Shown here: positions 8,700 through 17,717 of the stretch, piece after piece
How the letters are laid out: every line of letters begins with the position of its first letter
Numbering within the stretch: the stretch's first letter is position 1
Source: Litoreibacter sp.
Lineage (GTDB): Bacteria > Pseudomonadota > Alphaproteobacteria > Rhodobacterales > Rhodobacteraceae
NCBI GenBank assembly: GCA_026710325.1
Contig: JAPORH010000236.1
Location: forward strand, 1 to 37,160
Direction: 5' to 3'
Length of the DNA stretch: 37,160 nt
Made by a program: the position numbers and the translations under genes
The notes under the pieces: model-generated
What the model was told of the DNA's origin: nothing
What the model saw: the letters and a program-made list of their open reading frames with translations, nothing else
Databases searched by the model: none

Positions 8700-9989
8700 C
8701 TATTGGTGAAGTGTTAGGGTGCTGATCCGGTTCTCGATGAACCCGAGCATGTCCTTATAGGCCGCGCTTTCGACATCGCCATATTGCTGCTCAAAGTCTT
8801 CTCCGGACATGATCTGGGGGATCCCGTCATAGCGGACGATGACGTCGTTTTCGGAGCGAATGCGGCTTTGCAGGTCCGGCCAGTCCTCGGCGGGCGCGGC
8901 CATGAAGGTGTTCGACATGCGGATGCCCGAATTATTCGCAGCGAGGTCTGTAAAGTCGAAACCGCCTGCTTTGACCGTGTCGTAAAGCTCTTTGAACTCA
9001 CCGACGGAGACAGCAAAGCCGCGGTTACTGGCGGCTTGAAGGGCGGCGGCGGTGGTGAAATGGCGGCGGCTGTCGATGCGGTCATTGAGGGTGAGATCGC
9101 CGCAGCTTTTGGTCCAGTTCCCCTCTTGAGCGAATTCATCGCCGACCATTCCGCCGACGACGAGTGTGAAGTCTTTTGCGCCGCACACCAGCGTCAGGGC
9201 CATGATGGCAGAGGTATAGGCGTTAGCGGGCCCTTCCGTGGCGCTGCCTTTGCGGGCGGCCTCCAGCGTGAAGGTGATATAGGGCAGGTAGCTGCCTTCA
9301 GTGGGTAAGTCGCCGCGTTCCATCGCCTCGCGAATAAGCAGGTAGTAGCGGTCGATGTTGGAGGCATCCGGCATCTCGGACCCGCGCAAACTGCCAAACA
9401 CCCCGCGCATGATCCCGTTGGTGCCGACCTCGCTCATCGTCAAATCAAAGGCCACCTGGTCGCCATCGATACGCATGGCTTGTACAGCATCTACGACGGT
9501 GTCGCCGAAGCCATTGCCAATCGCGGCATTTCCACCGAAGCGCGCGAGGCTTAGGGCAAGGCTTGGCGGGATGGAGAACGGCCCAACCTCAACTTCCGAC
9601 GGGGACAATCCGCCCTCAAATTCAGGTGCGGCAGCGCGAATGTTGATCCATTTACTCGTTTTTGGAACCGGGACAGACGCCGCGCCATGAAGCTCATCCC
9701 CGATCACGCTCAAACTGCCGCGAAACCCCGGAATGAAGCGCGCGCCCAGCTTCATGAAGCTGTTGAGCTCGGCTTCTTTCGTGGTGAAAGAGGCCTGCTC
9801 GGAGAGATCGGTGTTGATAGCGGAGCGCAAGTCGCGGACGAATTGGCGCGCGTCTTTGACATCTTGCGGGGTCGGCGGGCCGCTGTTTTCGACAAGCGGC
9901 GCGTTTTCCATGACAAACCAGAGCATCACGCCCAGAACGAGGCAGAGGGCAATCACCACCCGGAACAGGAATTTGAACAAACTGCGCAT
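8700..9989 (-). CDS. Membrane-anchored protein of unknown function
   Basis: I do not recognise this 429-residue protein. It starts with a short basic stretch (MRSLFKFLFR) and one strong hydrophobic helix (about residues 10-27), with no good cleavage site, so it is probably held in the inner membrane with the bulk in the periplasm. The remainder is soluble and mixed alpha/beta, with two central cysteines (in LVCGAKD and TKSCGDL) about 30 residues apart that could form a disulfide. The gene has 67 bases between it and the upstream sulfotransferase-like gene on the same strand, so they may be co-transcribed. The 77 bases separating it from argG hold no clear terminator. Confidence 0.72.
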   Translation of the reverse strand: MRSLFKFLFRVVIALCLVLGVMLWFVMENAPLVENSGPPTPQDVKDARQFVRDLRSAINTDLSEQASFTTKEAELNSFMKLGARFIPGFRGSLSVIGDELHGAASVPVPKTSKWINIRAAAPEFEGGLSPSEVEVGPFSIPPSLALSLARFGGNAAIGNGFGDTVVDAVQAMRIDGDQVAFDLTMSEVGTNGIMRGVFGSLRGSEMPDASNIDRYYLLIREAMERGDLPTEGSYLPYITFTLEAARKGSATEGPANAYTSAIMALTLVCGAKDFTLVVGGMVGDEFAQEGNWTKSCGDLTLNDRIDSRRHFTTAAALQAASNRGFAVSVGEFKELYDTVKAGGFDFTDLAANNSGIRMSNTFMAAPAEDWPDLQSRIRSENDVIVRYDGIPQIMSGEDFEQQYGDVESAAYKDMLGFIENRISTLTLHQ

Positions 9990-10056
9990 ACAAGGCCTAC
10001 TCGGTCTTCACTCACGGTTTACTATGCCACAGCAGGCGGCCGGAGGCATATCAAAT

Positions 10057-10758
10057 CTACATCTCGGGCTTCAGCTTTTGCGTTTTGAGGATGGTGTAGC
10101 TTGGCAATGCCTCCTCACAAAGCTCGGCCAGATCGCCTGAGAGCTCCGGCGGTGGTCCCTCGGCCTCGGCAAACCCGGTGCTGGCATGAACTGCGCCGTA
10201 CCAGTGCTTGGCCCAGACCCCATCTGATGCGTGCCCGCCTGCAGGCCAGCTCAGCATCGCTGGGTCAAACTCCAGATCAAGCGTTGCGCAGAGCGCCCGC
10301 AGCATGGGCTCAGGTGCCGCACGGATATCTGCGCTGTCGATGACCACGCCGCCGAATTTGTCAAAGAGCTCGATTTGCTGCTCGGAGCCGATATCGGTCA
10401 ATGTCACCTCCTGCCGCTTGGCGAGATAGCTGGCCAGCACCCGGGCCGGGTGGCGGATGAGGAAGAGATGCGTGCAGCCTACGGCCCAGCCCATCGGGGT
10501 CTCGGACAGGATGTGGTGGCACATATGCTTTTGGTAGACATGCGGGGCGCCATCCGCCGCGCAGGTCGCCGCGGCACGGTGCCAATCTGTTTCATGCGCG
10601 GCCATGACCTCCGCCGCCATTGGGTGTTCTAGCCCGGTTTCTTTCAGGAAGGCCCCGTAAAACGGCTCATCCATGACGCGAAAATCGGCGCGGTTGCCGA
10701 AGCTGTACATCATAGCGGTCGAGAGGTTGCGGGGCCCCGACCAACAGGCGAGTTTCAT
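10057..10758 (-). CDS. Sulfotransferase-like protein
   Basis: A 233-residue cytosolic protein beginning KLACWSGPRNLSTAMMYSF. The SGPRNLSTAMM stretch occupies the place of the 5'-phosphosulfate (PAPS) binding loop of P-loop sulfotransferases. A second conserved segment, HLFLIRHPARVLASYL, matches the 3'-phosphate binding region (RxP..xxxSY), so the sulfotransferase fold is well supported. The acceptor substrate is unknown, and members of this short group are often mis-annotated as aminotransferases or hydrolases. The ATG at 10758 faces the yjgN start across 132 bases. Confidence 0.75.
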   Translation of the reverse strand: MKLACWSGPRNLSTAMMYSFGNRADFRVMDEPFYGAFLKETGLEHPMAAEVMAAHETDWHRAAATCAADGAPHVYQKHMCHHILSETPMGWAVGCTHLFLIRHPARVLASYLAKRQEVTLTDIGSEQQIELFDKFGGVVIDSADIRAAPEPMLRALCATLDLEFDPAMLSWPAGGHASDGVWAKHWYGAVHASTGFAEAEGPPPELSGDLAELCEEALPSYTILKTQKLKPEM

Positions 10759-10814
10759 AGGGCGTTCCCTTTTTGCATCGGCCGCGTAGAGCCTGCCGAA
10801 AATGTCTCAATTTC

Positions 10815-10830
10815 ACCCCATTTTGGGGGT
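10815..10830 (+). promoter_or_regulatory. Small hairpin in the leader of yjgN
   Basis: ACCCC and GGGGT form a five-base-pair inverted repeat around a six-base loop, flanked on both sides by the word TTCAC. It lies 60 bases before the yjgN start in the divergent gap and is not followed by a T-run. It could be an operator or a leader hairpin; chance is not excluded. Confidence 0.25.
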
Positions 10831-10890
10831 TTCACTGCGCCAAAGGCAACGGGTAACTTGGTCCTAAATAAGAGCAGATTGGATTGATTT

Positions 10891-12054
10891 ATGAGCTATG
10901 ACGTCAACCCTGGTGAAACCCAACGGTTTGAGTTCCGCGGCAATGCGCGGGAATGGTTCGGTATCTGGATCGTCAACCTGCTTTTGAGCATCGTCACCAT
11001 TGGGATTTATTCGGCTTGGGCCAAGGTGCGGCGCAAGAAATACTTCTACAACAACACCTTCGTCGCGGACCGCAACTTTGACTACCACGCGACCGGCAAG
11101 CAGATTTTCATTGGCCGGGTGATCTTTATCGTGGGCTATATGATCTTTTCTATTGCGGCGAATTTGAACATCGTCATTGGGATCGTGATGACCTTGGCCT
11201 TGCTGGTGCTGATCCCGTGGCTGATTGTCAAATCCATGCAATTCAACGCGCGTGTGTCCAGCTTTTCGAATGTGCGGTTCAACTTTGTGGGCAAAACCGG
11301 GCGCGCCTTTGTGGCCTTCGTGCTGTTGCCGCTTTTGGCCTATATCGCGCTGGGCGGGCTGATCGGTGCCGCGATTTATCTGGCCTTTGAGACGGGCGAG
11401 GTTGTGTTGCCGGTCCTGCTTGGCGTGGCCTCCCTTGTGGTGATGTTTGTGGCTTTTCCGGTGGTCGACCGCGCCGTGAAGATGTTTGTGACCAACAACG
11501 CGCGGCTTGGGAAAGCGAAGTTTGAGCTGAAGATCGACCTGGCCCCGTTCCTTAAGGCGATGGCAGGCGCCATGGCGTGGCTGATCGTCGTGGGCGGGCT
11601 CTTTGCCGTGCTGTTTGGCGCGACTGTGGTTGGCATCGTTCAAAACCTGGATTCGGGAACGGGCGAGCCGGGGGAGGAATTCGTGGCATTGATCGGGGTG
11701 CTTTACATCAGCTTTTTCATCGCGATCCTGCCTGCGAGTTTTATCTATCAGGCCATGGTGCGCAACGCCGTATTCAGCACCGTGACGCTGGAAGGGGAGC
11801 ATCAATTCCGCTCCACCATCAGCCCGTTGCGACTGTTCTGGATCGCTTTCTCAAACGCCGTGGTTGCCATCTGCACCATCGGGCTGATGCTGCCCTGGAC
11901 CCATGTGCGGATGCACCGCTACATGGCGGAGCAGACCTATTTTATCCCCGGCTCTTCCCTCGATGATTTCCTCAACGACCAAGAGGCGCAAGGCATGTCG
12001 GTGGCGGATGCGTATACGGACATGGAAGGCGTCGATTTCGGGCTACCTTTGTAG
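10891..12054 (+). CDS. YjgN family (DUF898) multi-pass membrane protein
   Basis: A 387-residue inner-membrane protein of the DUF898/YjgN family, function unknown. It begins with the family signature FEFRGNAREWFGIWIVNLLL and TIGIYSAWAKVRRKKYFYNN. About eight hydrophobic segments follow. The C-terminal third repeats the N-terminal pattern: FRSTISPLRLFWIAFSNAVV then TIGLMLPWTHVRMHRYM, so the protein appears to have arisen by internal duplication. The downstream M48 peptidase gene starts four bases after its TAG stop, so the two are almost certainly one operon; this pairing recurs in proteobacteria. No strong Shine-Dalgarno is visible in front of the ATG. Confidence 0.85.
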   Translation: MSYDVNPGETQRFEFRGNAREWFGIWIVNLLLSIVTIGIYSAWAKVRRKKYFYNNTFVADRNFDYHATGKQIFIGRVIFIVGYMIFSIAANLNIVIGIVMTLALLVLIPWLIVKSMQFNARVSSFSNVRFNFVGKTGRAFVAFVLLPLLAYIALGGLIGAAIYLAFETGEVVLPVLLGVASLVVMFVAFPVVDRAVKMFVTNNARLGKAKFELKIDLAPFLKAMAGAMAWLIVVGGLFAVLFGATVVGIVQNLDSGTGEPGEEFVALIGVLYISFFIAILPASFIYQAMVRNAVFSTVTLEGEHQFRSTISPLRLFWIAFSNAVVAICTIGLMLPWTHVRMHRYMAEQTYFIPGSSLDDFLNDQEAQGMSVADAYTDMEGVDFGLPL

Positions 12055-12057
12055 GCC

Positions 12058-13131
12058 ATGAGCGCGATGAACCAGGACAGATACAGCCTTTCGGTCGAGG
12101 GGGAGGCCTACCGACCCAACAGCTCCGCCCGGTTGGCGGGGCAATTGGTGACGCGGCCTGCGCTTCACACAGATGACGTGCATGTCGACATTCTGGACGA
12201 GGATGGGTTGGTGGTGACCGGCGCACCCTTGAGCGAGATCACGGTTGACCCGGTCTTGGGGCGGTCGGCGCGCAGGATGCACTTTCCTGACGGCGCGCTT
12301 TTCACCAGCGAGGATCATGACGCTATTGCTGTGCTGACCGGGCGCGGCGCGGGCGAAACCCTGCATAAATGGGAAGCTTTTCACCCAAGGCTCATTGGCG
12401 TTGTCGTCGCGCTGGTGTTTTCATGCTTTTTGCTGTGGCGCTACGGGCTCGACCTGCTGGTGGGGGCGGCCATCGCGCTGACGCCACCTATTGTGATCGA
12501 GCAGATTGACCGCGGCAGCCTTGGCACGATTGACCGGGTGATGGGCGCGGAGGAGACGCAGCTCAGCGCGGAGGAACAGGCGCGTATTCAGGGTATCTTT
12601 GATGATCTACTGGCAGAATTGTCAGAGGATGAGCGTGCCGAGCATAACTTCAACCTGAACTTCCGCGATATGGAACGGATCGGACCCAATGCCTTCGCGC
12701 TGCCAGGCGGTACCATTCTGATGACCGACCAATTCGTGGAAATGTTTCCCGGAGATGATACGATTGCGGGCGTTTTGGGCCATGAAATCGGCCATGTGGT
12801 GGATCAACACGGGTTGCAACAAACCTACCGGGCGCTCGGGCTCTATGTGCTTATCGGCTTTTTGGCGGGCGACACCGGGCCTTTGCTGGATGAGGTGTTG
12901 TTGGAGGGCAATCTTATCCTGTCACTCCGCTTCTCCCGCGAGCATGAGCGGGAGGCGGATGAATATGCGGTGCAATTGGCGGATGCAGCCGGTTATGATC
13001 CGGCGGGCCTTTTGGAGTTTTTCGAAGTGGTTTCTGATCTGGGCGCTGAGCCTGTCGAATGGCTTTCGACGCATCCAAATAGCAGCGAACGCGTGAAGCA
13101 GATCGAGGGCTATATAGAGGCGTTGGAGTGA
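12058..13131 (+). CDS. M48 family zinc metallopeptidase
   Basis: A 357-residue membrane-anchored peptidase. An N-terminal small beta domain (about residues 1-100) precedes a hydrophobic segment near residues 118-145 and then the catalytic domain. The zinc motif is HEIGH at residues 242-246. The third ligand is the Glu of the downstream EREADEYA segment, the arrangement used by HtpX/Ste24-type and BepA/LoiP-type peptidases. The conserved STHPNSSERV near the C-terminus is also typical. It is probably an envelope quality-control protease. It is translated from the yjgN operon, suggesting that YjgN is its partner or substrate adaptor (inference). Confidence 0.9.
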   Translation: MSAMNQDRYSLSVEGEAYRPNSSARLAGQLVTRPALHTDDVHVDILDEDGLVVTGAPLSEITVDPVLGRSARRMHFPDGALFTSEDHDAIAVLTGRGAGETLHKWEAFHPRLIGVVVALVFSCFLLWRYGLDLLVGAAIALTPPIVIEQIDRGSLGTIDRVMGAEETQLSAEEQARIQGIFDDLLAELSEDERAEHNFNLNFRDMERIGPNAFALPGGTILMTDQFVEMFPGDDTIAGVLGHEIGHVVDQHGLQQTYRALGLYVLIGFLAGDTGPLLDEVLLEGNLILSLRFSREHEREADEYAVQLADAAGYDPAGLLEFFEVVSDLGAEPVEWLSTHPNSSERVKQIEGYIEALE

Positions 13132-13223
13132 TCACCATCTGGTGAGCTCACGCGGCCGTTTGTTGCCTCAAGCGCGCGGCGCGTCATTTTGCACCGTAAA
13201 GCCCAATAAAACGGAGTGACCTG

Positions 13224-13856
13224 ATGTCGCTGAGAACCCTTGCCGCTGCCGCTATCCTGTCCTGTCTGAGCCTGCCCGCATTTGCGGGGTCCAGCACAAT
13301 CACCATCGCGGGCGGTTGCTTCTGGTGCGTCGAGTCTGATTTTGAACGCGTGCGCGGCGTGAGCGAGGCCGTGTCAGGCTACACGGGCGGCTCTGTGTCA
13401 AACCCGAGCTATAAGCAAGTCACCGGCGGAGGCACTGGGCATTACGAGGCCGTGCAGATCACCTATGACCCTGACACGCTGCCCCTGCCAGCCCTGTTTG
13501 ACATGTTCTTCCGTTCCATCGACCCAACGGATGCGGGTGGGCAGTTTTGCGACCGCGGCGACAGCTACCGTTCCGCTATTTTTGTGAGCAACGCAGCGGA
13601 GCAAAAGGCGGCAGAGGCGGCCAAAGCCAAGGCGGAGGCTGCTTTGGGCAAGACGATTGTGACCCCGATCTTGAAGGCCGCGCCTTTCTATGTCGCCGAA
13701 GACTACCATCAGGATTACTACAAAAGCTCCGACCGGGTGCTGACCCGGTTTGGGCTTGTAACCAAGGCCAATGCCTATAAGCGTTACCGCGATGCCTGTG
13801 GGCGCGACCAACGGGTCAAAGCGCTCTGGGGAGATGCCGCACCTTTCGCGAGCTGA
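13224..13856 (+). CDS. msrA: Peptide-methionine (S)-S-oxide reductase, periplasmic
   Basis: MsrA reduces methionine-S-sulfoxide in oxidised proteins. The 210-residue protein has an N-terminal signal peptide (basic SLR, hydrophobic core, AFA at residues 19-21), so it acts in the periplasm; most MsrA enzymes are cytosolic. The active-site motif GGCFWC follows at once, with the catalytic Cys32. [28 protein letters not shown] and YHQDYY are family blocks. C-terminal cysteines (in RDACGRD) may serve as resolving residues. GGAG seven bases before the ATG supports the start. The stop lies two bases from that of the convergent phytase-like gene. Confidence 0.93.
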   Translation: MSLRTLAAAAILSCLSLPAFAGSSTITIAGGCFWCVESDFERVRGVSEAVSGYTGGSVSNPSYKQVTGGGTGHYEAVQITYDPDTLPLPALFDMFFRSIDPTDAGGQFCDRGDSYRSAIFVSNAAEQKAAEAAKAKAEAALGKTIVTPILKAAPFYVAEDYHQDYYKSSDRVLTRFGLVTKANAYKRYRDACGRDQRVKALWGDAAPFAS

Positions 13857-13858
13857 CC

Positions 13859-14728
13859 CTAGTCAACCAAGCGGTATTCGACAAACTCCGTCCGCTGGAA
13901 AAACTTGAAATTGTTATCCGCGATCATCGTGATGCGGGTGACGCCGTCGCCATCCTGCCAGACGGAAATCCCTTCGAGATTGTCATGGGTTCCGGTCTCT
14001 GTGGTCAGCAATTCGGTTTCTTCTCTGAGCGCGTCCGCATCGACCTCGAACCGTCTGATACGGCTGGCAAAGCCAGCCACGCCGTTGAAATAGCGCTCCA
14101 ACACATAAAGCCTCCCATCTGGCCCAAAATCTGCACCAACGGGTAGGAACCCGTCCCGTCGTGGCATTTTCAGCCGGTCATCCCAGCGGCCACTTGCAAA
14201 GCGCCAGACTGTAAAGGGGCGGTTCAAAAGGCCCGAGCGTTCCGGCATCGTGTAGAGATTACCCGCCGCGTCCACGGCCAAGGCCTCCAAAGACGAATTG
14301 GGCTGCAAGGACCGAAACGCGCGTGGCGTGTTGACGATCCGCGACGGCCCGCCGACTGCGCTGTAAGAGCGGATCATGTGGGAGCCTTCGAAGGACACAT
14401 AGATCACACGGCCCTGATGCACGGCCAGACCTTCGGCATCTGTGAACCCCCCCGGCAATGCGCCGCCGAGCGAGCCGCGCAATGTTGAGAATTTCGATTG
14501 TTCTACGCCCACGATCCGGTTGCCTTTGCGCTGCAAGATGCCTTCGGCGATCATGCCTCGGTCGGTGGTGGCGAGGAAGCTTGTCCCATTGCCCGAAAGT
14601 TCGAGCGACGAGAAGCCGCCAAACCCCTCCACTTGCTCTCGCCAAGCGAAGCTGCCCACCAGTTCCAAACGCTCGGCCCAGACCGGAGCGCAAAGACACA
14701 TGAGCGCAAATAGCGCAGCTAGTCGGAT
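13859..14728 (-). CDS. Phytase-like esterase domain protein, apparent ATC start
   Basis: Periplasmic or exported protein of the 'esterase-like activity of phytase' family, a beta-propeller-like fold; substrate unknown. Family features are the opening [36 protein letters not shown] and the late [12 protein letters not shown]. The first ATG/GTG/TTG codon in frame is ATG 14701, but that start has no Shine-Dalgarno and leaves only a stub of the leader. Reading from ATC 14728 gives the complete Sec signal [18 protein letters not shown] before ERLEL, and GAGG stands seven bases upstream of that ATC. I therefore place the start at 14728 (289 residues), overlapping mepA by ten bases. An in-frame TGA 10-12 bases upstream of the ATC rules out a longer form. 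Confidence 0.72.
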   Translation of the reverse strand: MRLAALFALMCLCAPVWAERLELVGSFAWREQVEGFGGFSSLELSGNGTSFLATTDRGMIAEGILQRKGNRIVGVEQSKFSTLRGSLGGALPGGFTDAEGLAVHQGRVIYVSFEGSHMIRSYSAVGGPSRIVNTPRAFRSLQPNSSLEALAVDAAGNLYTMPERSGLLNRPFTVWRFASGRWDDRLKMPRRDGFLPVGADFGPDGRLYVLERYFNGVAGFASRIRRFEVDADALREETELLTTETGTHDNLEGISVWQDGDGVTRITMIADNNFKFFQRTEFVEYRLVD

Positions 14729-15630
14729 TTCAGCACCTCAACGCATTGGGTTGGGAGGTCGGCCAGACGCAACTCCCGGCGCGGTTTTGGCGGTGGTGCG
14801 TTCGGATCAGGCGGTGGCGGGTCCAGGATACGGTCGACCCAGCTTTGCGCCTCCGCGCAGCCATCACCGGGTGGCGGCGGGGCTTGGTCGACGCAGTTGC
14901 TTGCGCCGCGCGGACATTTTAGCCGGACATGGAAATGGTAGTGGTGCCCCCACCAGGGTCTGATCTGGCGGAGCCAGCTTCGATCACCATTGGCGTCCTT
15001 GCACATCTGTACCTTGGCGCCGGGGAAGACGAAAATGCGCGCCACCCTTGGGTCCGATGCGGCCGCCTTCAGCACCTCATGATGCGCGCGGGTCCAGCGG
15101 ACGTTGACGAAGGCCCCTTCCGAGCGACGCATGGAAATGGCGGAAATCGTCTCCCGCTCGCCCGAGCTGAGCGCCATGGAACGCGCCGGATTCATCCAGA
15201 TATCGGCGTCGAGCCCGGTCTGGTGGGACCTGTGCCCCGTCAGCATCGGACCGCCGCGCGGCTGGCTCATATCGCCGACATAGAGCCCGGCCCAGCCTTG
15301 CGCGGCCGCGACGCGGCTGAGCTTCTGGACGAAATCTATGGTCTCTGGCATGGCCCAGTTGCGGTTGCGGGACAGCCGCATGGCTTGCCAGGTTGGCCCC
15401 GTTTCCGGCATTTGCTCCAGCCCCGCGGCGCAACCATTGGCGTAGCCGCCGATGGGCTCGGGACGCTGCGCTGACCCTTGCTTTTTGGCGCCAAACAAGG
15501 TCTTGGCGATGAGCTGTCCTTGCGGTCCCAAATCTCGCGTGACCTGTGGCACTGCTTCGCGCTCAGCCGCAGGGCCGCATCCGAACAGACAGAAAATCAG
15601 CAATCCAGAGACTAGTTTCGGGAAGCCCAT
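14719..15630 (-). CDS. mepA: Penicillin-insensitive murein endopeptidase
   Basis: Zinc-dependent periplasmic hydrolase of the LAS family that cuts D-Ala-meso-DAP cross-links in peptidoglycan. The 303-residue protein has an N-terminal export signal; LFGC at residues 15-18 could be a lipobox, though Phe at -2 is unusual, so it may be a lipoprotein or simply secreted. Zinc-binding and catalytic motifs are [14 protein letters not shown] and, near the C-terminus, [12 protein letters not shown]. The sequence after that is proline-rich. Its 5' end overlaps the MFS gene by 19 bases and its 3' end overlaps the phytase-like gene, so the three form an operon. Confidence 0.93.
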   Translation of the reverse strand: MGFPKLVSGLLIFCLFGCGPAAEREAVPQVTRDLGPQGQLIAKTLFGAKKQGSAQRPEPIGGYANGCAAGLEQMPETGPTWQAMRLSRNRNWAMPETIDFVQKLSRVAAAQGWAGLYVGDMSQPRGGPMLTGHRSHQTGLDADIWMNPARSMALSSGERETISAISMRRSEGAFVNVRWTRAHHEVLKAAASDPRVARIFVFPGAKVQMCKDANGDRSWLRQIRPWWGHHYHFHVRLKCPRGASNCVDQAPPPPGDGCAEAQSWVDRILDPPPPDPNAPPPKPRRELRLADLPTQCVEVLKSD

Positions 15631-17018
15631 ACCGCGTCATCCTCACCTTCTGGTTTCACCCAGATTAACAGGACAAGACCCAAAAGAAAGAGCCCAATCA
15701 GGGGGGTGACGCCAATCCGCTGACTGTCGGAGAGAGAGGTTACCAAAGCAATAAGAGCGGGAGCCAAAAAAGCCGTGGCCTTGCCCGCCAGCGCGTAAAG
15801 CCCGAACGCCTCGGTCATGCGCTGCGGGTTGGCTTGGCGCACCATCATGGTGCGCGATGCGGCCTGCACAGTGCCACCAGCCGCGCCCACGACGCATCCG
15901 CAGAGATAGAAGGCCAGGTCAGCGGCATTGAAGCTTGCGACAATATTCGCTTCGGACACCGTTACCCCAAAAGCGCTGGTGGGGGAGATCGAGACGATCC
16001 CTATTGCGGCGGCCATGAGAGCCAGGATCGAGGTGACGATGACCGGTTTGGGGCCGTAGCGGCTGTCTGCGCGCCCGCCGATAAAGGCGAAGATGGCGCC
16101 AAAAATGACCGCGAGGATACCGAACACCCCAATGTCGACAACTGACCATCCCAATACGCCGCCCGCATAGACGCCACCGAAGGTGTACATCCCGTTGAGT
16201 GCGTCGCGGTAGAACATGGAGGAGCCCAGGTATGACATCAGGCTCGGGGTCTGTGGCAACCGCTTGATTGTTCCGATCAGATCGGAGACGCCGCGCCCGA
16301 CAACGTCTTGCGCAGGGCCGATCTGCCGCCCGTTCTCCTTCACCCAAAGGTAAAACGGGATCATGAACACGATATACCACAGCGCCATGAAGGGGCCCAC
16401 GGATCTCGTGCCTTCGCGCTGTTCGGGATCAAGCCCGAAGGCCGGGGACCACCCGATCAAGGTGCGTCCTTGCCCATTCTCGGCAAGGAAAAACAGTGTC
16501 AAAACCAGAGCAACCAAACCACCGAGGTATCCAATTGCCCAACCTGATCCGGACAGTTTGCCAATCTCTTCGCGCGGGCCCAAGTCGGGCAGCATCGCGT
16601 TGGTGAAGATCGTGGCATACTCCATGCCTATGAGCCCAATGATGAAGAACCCAAGAACCAGCGGCACGTTGAACCCTTGCGGGTAGGCCAGCCAGAGCCC
16701 GCAAGCGCCGATGATATAGAGGAGTGAAAAGGCCCAGATGAACGGCAATCGACGCCCGGTGCTGTCCGCCACAGCGCCCAGTATTGGGGCCATAACTGCA
16801 ATCATAGCGCCTGAAATCGCCAGCCCAAATCCCCACACCGCCTGCGCCTGCGCGTTTGCAGACTCGTTGTCCATTCCCTGGACGACATAGCGGTCGCTCA
16901 GAATCTCCGCGAAATAAGGGCCGAAGATAAAGGTCAACAAAAGCGTGTTGTAGGGTTGGCTGGCCCAATCAAAGGCCATCCAGCCGCGCACGCGCCTCTG
17001 CAAAGGTATTGCCGACAT
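15612..17018 (-). CDS. MFS transporter, UMF1/Atg22-like family
   Basis: A 468-residue inner-membrane carrier with about 12 hydrophobic segments. The opening RRVRGWMAFDWASQPYNTLL followed by TFIFGPYF is the signature of the UMF1/Atg22-like branch, whose eukaryotic relative exports amino acids from the vacuole; the bacterial substrate is unknown. The start at 17018 is chosen because GGGGGA lies just upstream; the in-frame ATG at 17033 has none. It opens a minus-strand operon with mepA and the phytase-like gene. The palindrome at 17111-17143, some 90 bases upstream, is a candidate operator. A role in recycling cell-wall peptides or amino acids with MepA is plausible but is inference from position. 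Confidence 0.9.
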   Translation of the reverse strand: MSAIPLQRRVRGWMAFDWASQPYNTLLLTFIFGPYFAEILSDRYVVQGMDNESANAQAQAVWGFGLAISGAMIAVMAPILGAVADSTGRRLPFIWAFSLLYIIGACGLWLAYPQGFNVPLVLGFFIIGLIGMEYATIFTNAMLPDLGPREEIGKLSGSGWAIGYLGGLVALVLTLFFLAENGQGRTLIGWSPAFGLDPEQREGTRSVGPFMALWYIVFMIPFYLWVKENGRQIGPAQDVVGRGVSDLIGTIKRLPQTPSLMSYLGSSMFYRDALNGMYTFGGVYAGGVLGWSVVDIGVFGILAVIFGAIFAFIGGRADSRYGPKPVIVTSILALMAAAIGIVSISPTSAFGVTVSEANIVASFNAADLAFYLCGCVVGAAGGTVQAASRTMMVRQANPQRMTEAFGLYALAGKATAFLAPALIALVTSLSDSQRIGVTPLIGLFLLGLVLLIWVKPEGEDDAVWASRN

Positions 17019-17110
17019 ATTTCCCCCAGGCATGCGGGGAGATAATCACCTCAATTCATCCCGAGGCAAGGAAAAACGTACCTCTTAGTAGTAGAAATGT
17101 CTGTCAGGTT

Positions 17111-17143
17111 GACCTAATCTTTACGTTACGTAAACTTTAGGTC
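17111..17143. promoter_or_regulatory. 33-bp near-perfect palindrome, candidate operator
   Basis: The outer arms are GACCTAA and TTAGGTC (17111-17117, 17137-17143). The inner arms are TTTACGT and ACGTAAA (17120-17126, 17128-17134), around one central base. Fourteen of sixteen symmetric positions pair; only the two bases between the arms on each side do not. It is AT-rich, lies four bases after the thioesterase stop and 92 bases before the MFS start. There is no T-run, so a terminator is unlikely. TTGACC (17109-17114) and TAAACT (17131-17136) also make a weak plus-strand promoter with a 16-base spacer. The inner core resembles sites of MerR-family regulators such as LiuR as I recall them. Confidence 0.6.
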
Positions 17144-17147
17144 CCAT

Positions 17148-17678
17148 TTATTGCACAGGAGGCCATGGTCGCTGGGATTCTGCGGCGATCCAGGCGGCAA
17201 TCCAATCCGGCATATCTGGTGTCGTAGCGCCGGGTGCGAGCGCTTCGATGACCTGATCGGGGGAAACGATTCCGTTCCGATCTGTTACAGCGGAGCGATA
17301 CAGTATGTGGGAGGTAGCCTCTCCCCGGCACCACATCGATTGCTCTAGGTAGAGAAACTTATCATCCCAGCACACCGCACGGGATCGAATCTCGACCCGG
17401 TCAAACATCCGCACCCGCCGTCTATAGCGGACCGAGGCACCCGCCATGGTCAGACCCCAGCGTTTCTTTTTGAGAACCGTGATCAATCCGACCCGCTTTG
17501 CCAGCGGTAGGCGCGACAGGTCATAAATCGTAAGTGTGCGTCCGTTGTTTAGCTCCATCCACAGATCGATATCCCAAGGCCAGCAGGTGTGATGCGACAC
17601 ATGGGTGTCGGTCAGCCCAAGATCAGGCGCATTGCGAAATTTGATAAATTCTTTGATGAGGCGAATGAACGGATACAT
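17148..17678 (-). CDS. Acyl-CoA thioesterase, hot-dog fold
   Basis: A 176-residue protein of the 4HBT_2 / THEM6-like thioesterase group, expected to hydrolyse acyl-CoA thioesters in the cytoplasm. After a hydrophobic N-terminus (MYPFIRLIKEFIKF) comes the family segment TCWPWDIDLWMELNNGRTL, where the D..W..MNNGRYL-like motif of the hot-dog fold includes the presumed catalytic Asp. RRRVRMFDRVEIRSR and the FLYLEQSMWCRGE strand are typical of the second half. AGGAG seven bases upstream supports the ATG at 17678. The acyl chain specificity is unknown. It is divergent from yggT. Confidence 0.82.
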   Translation of the reverse strand: MYPFIRLIKEFIKFRNAPDLGLTDTHVSHHTCWPWDIDLWMELNNGRTLTIYDLSRLPLAKRVGLITVLKKKRWGLTMAGASVRYRRRVRMFDRVEIRSRAVCWDDKFLYLEQSMWCRGEATSHILYRSAVTDRNGIVSPDQVIEALAPGATTPDMPDWIAAWIAAESQRPWPPVQ

Positions 17679-17717
17679 GGTCGAGCTCCTGCGAATGCAC
17701 CTAACCTGCTTTGCTTT

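Noticed and set aside
10864-11805. A 313-residue minus-strand frame opposite yjgN
   Set aside because: Very rich in His, Gln, Arg and Lys with no motif; the opposite strand codes for a conserved membrane protein.
13132-13145. TCACC-ATCT-GGTGA as a terminator after the M48 gene
   Set aside because: The stem has only five pairs and no T-run follows.
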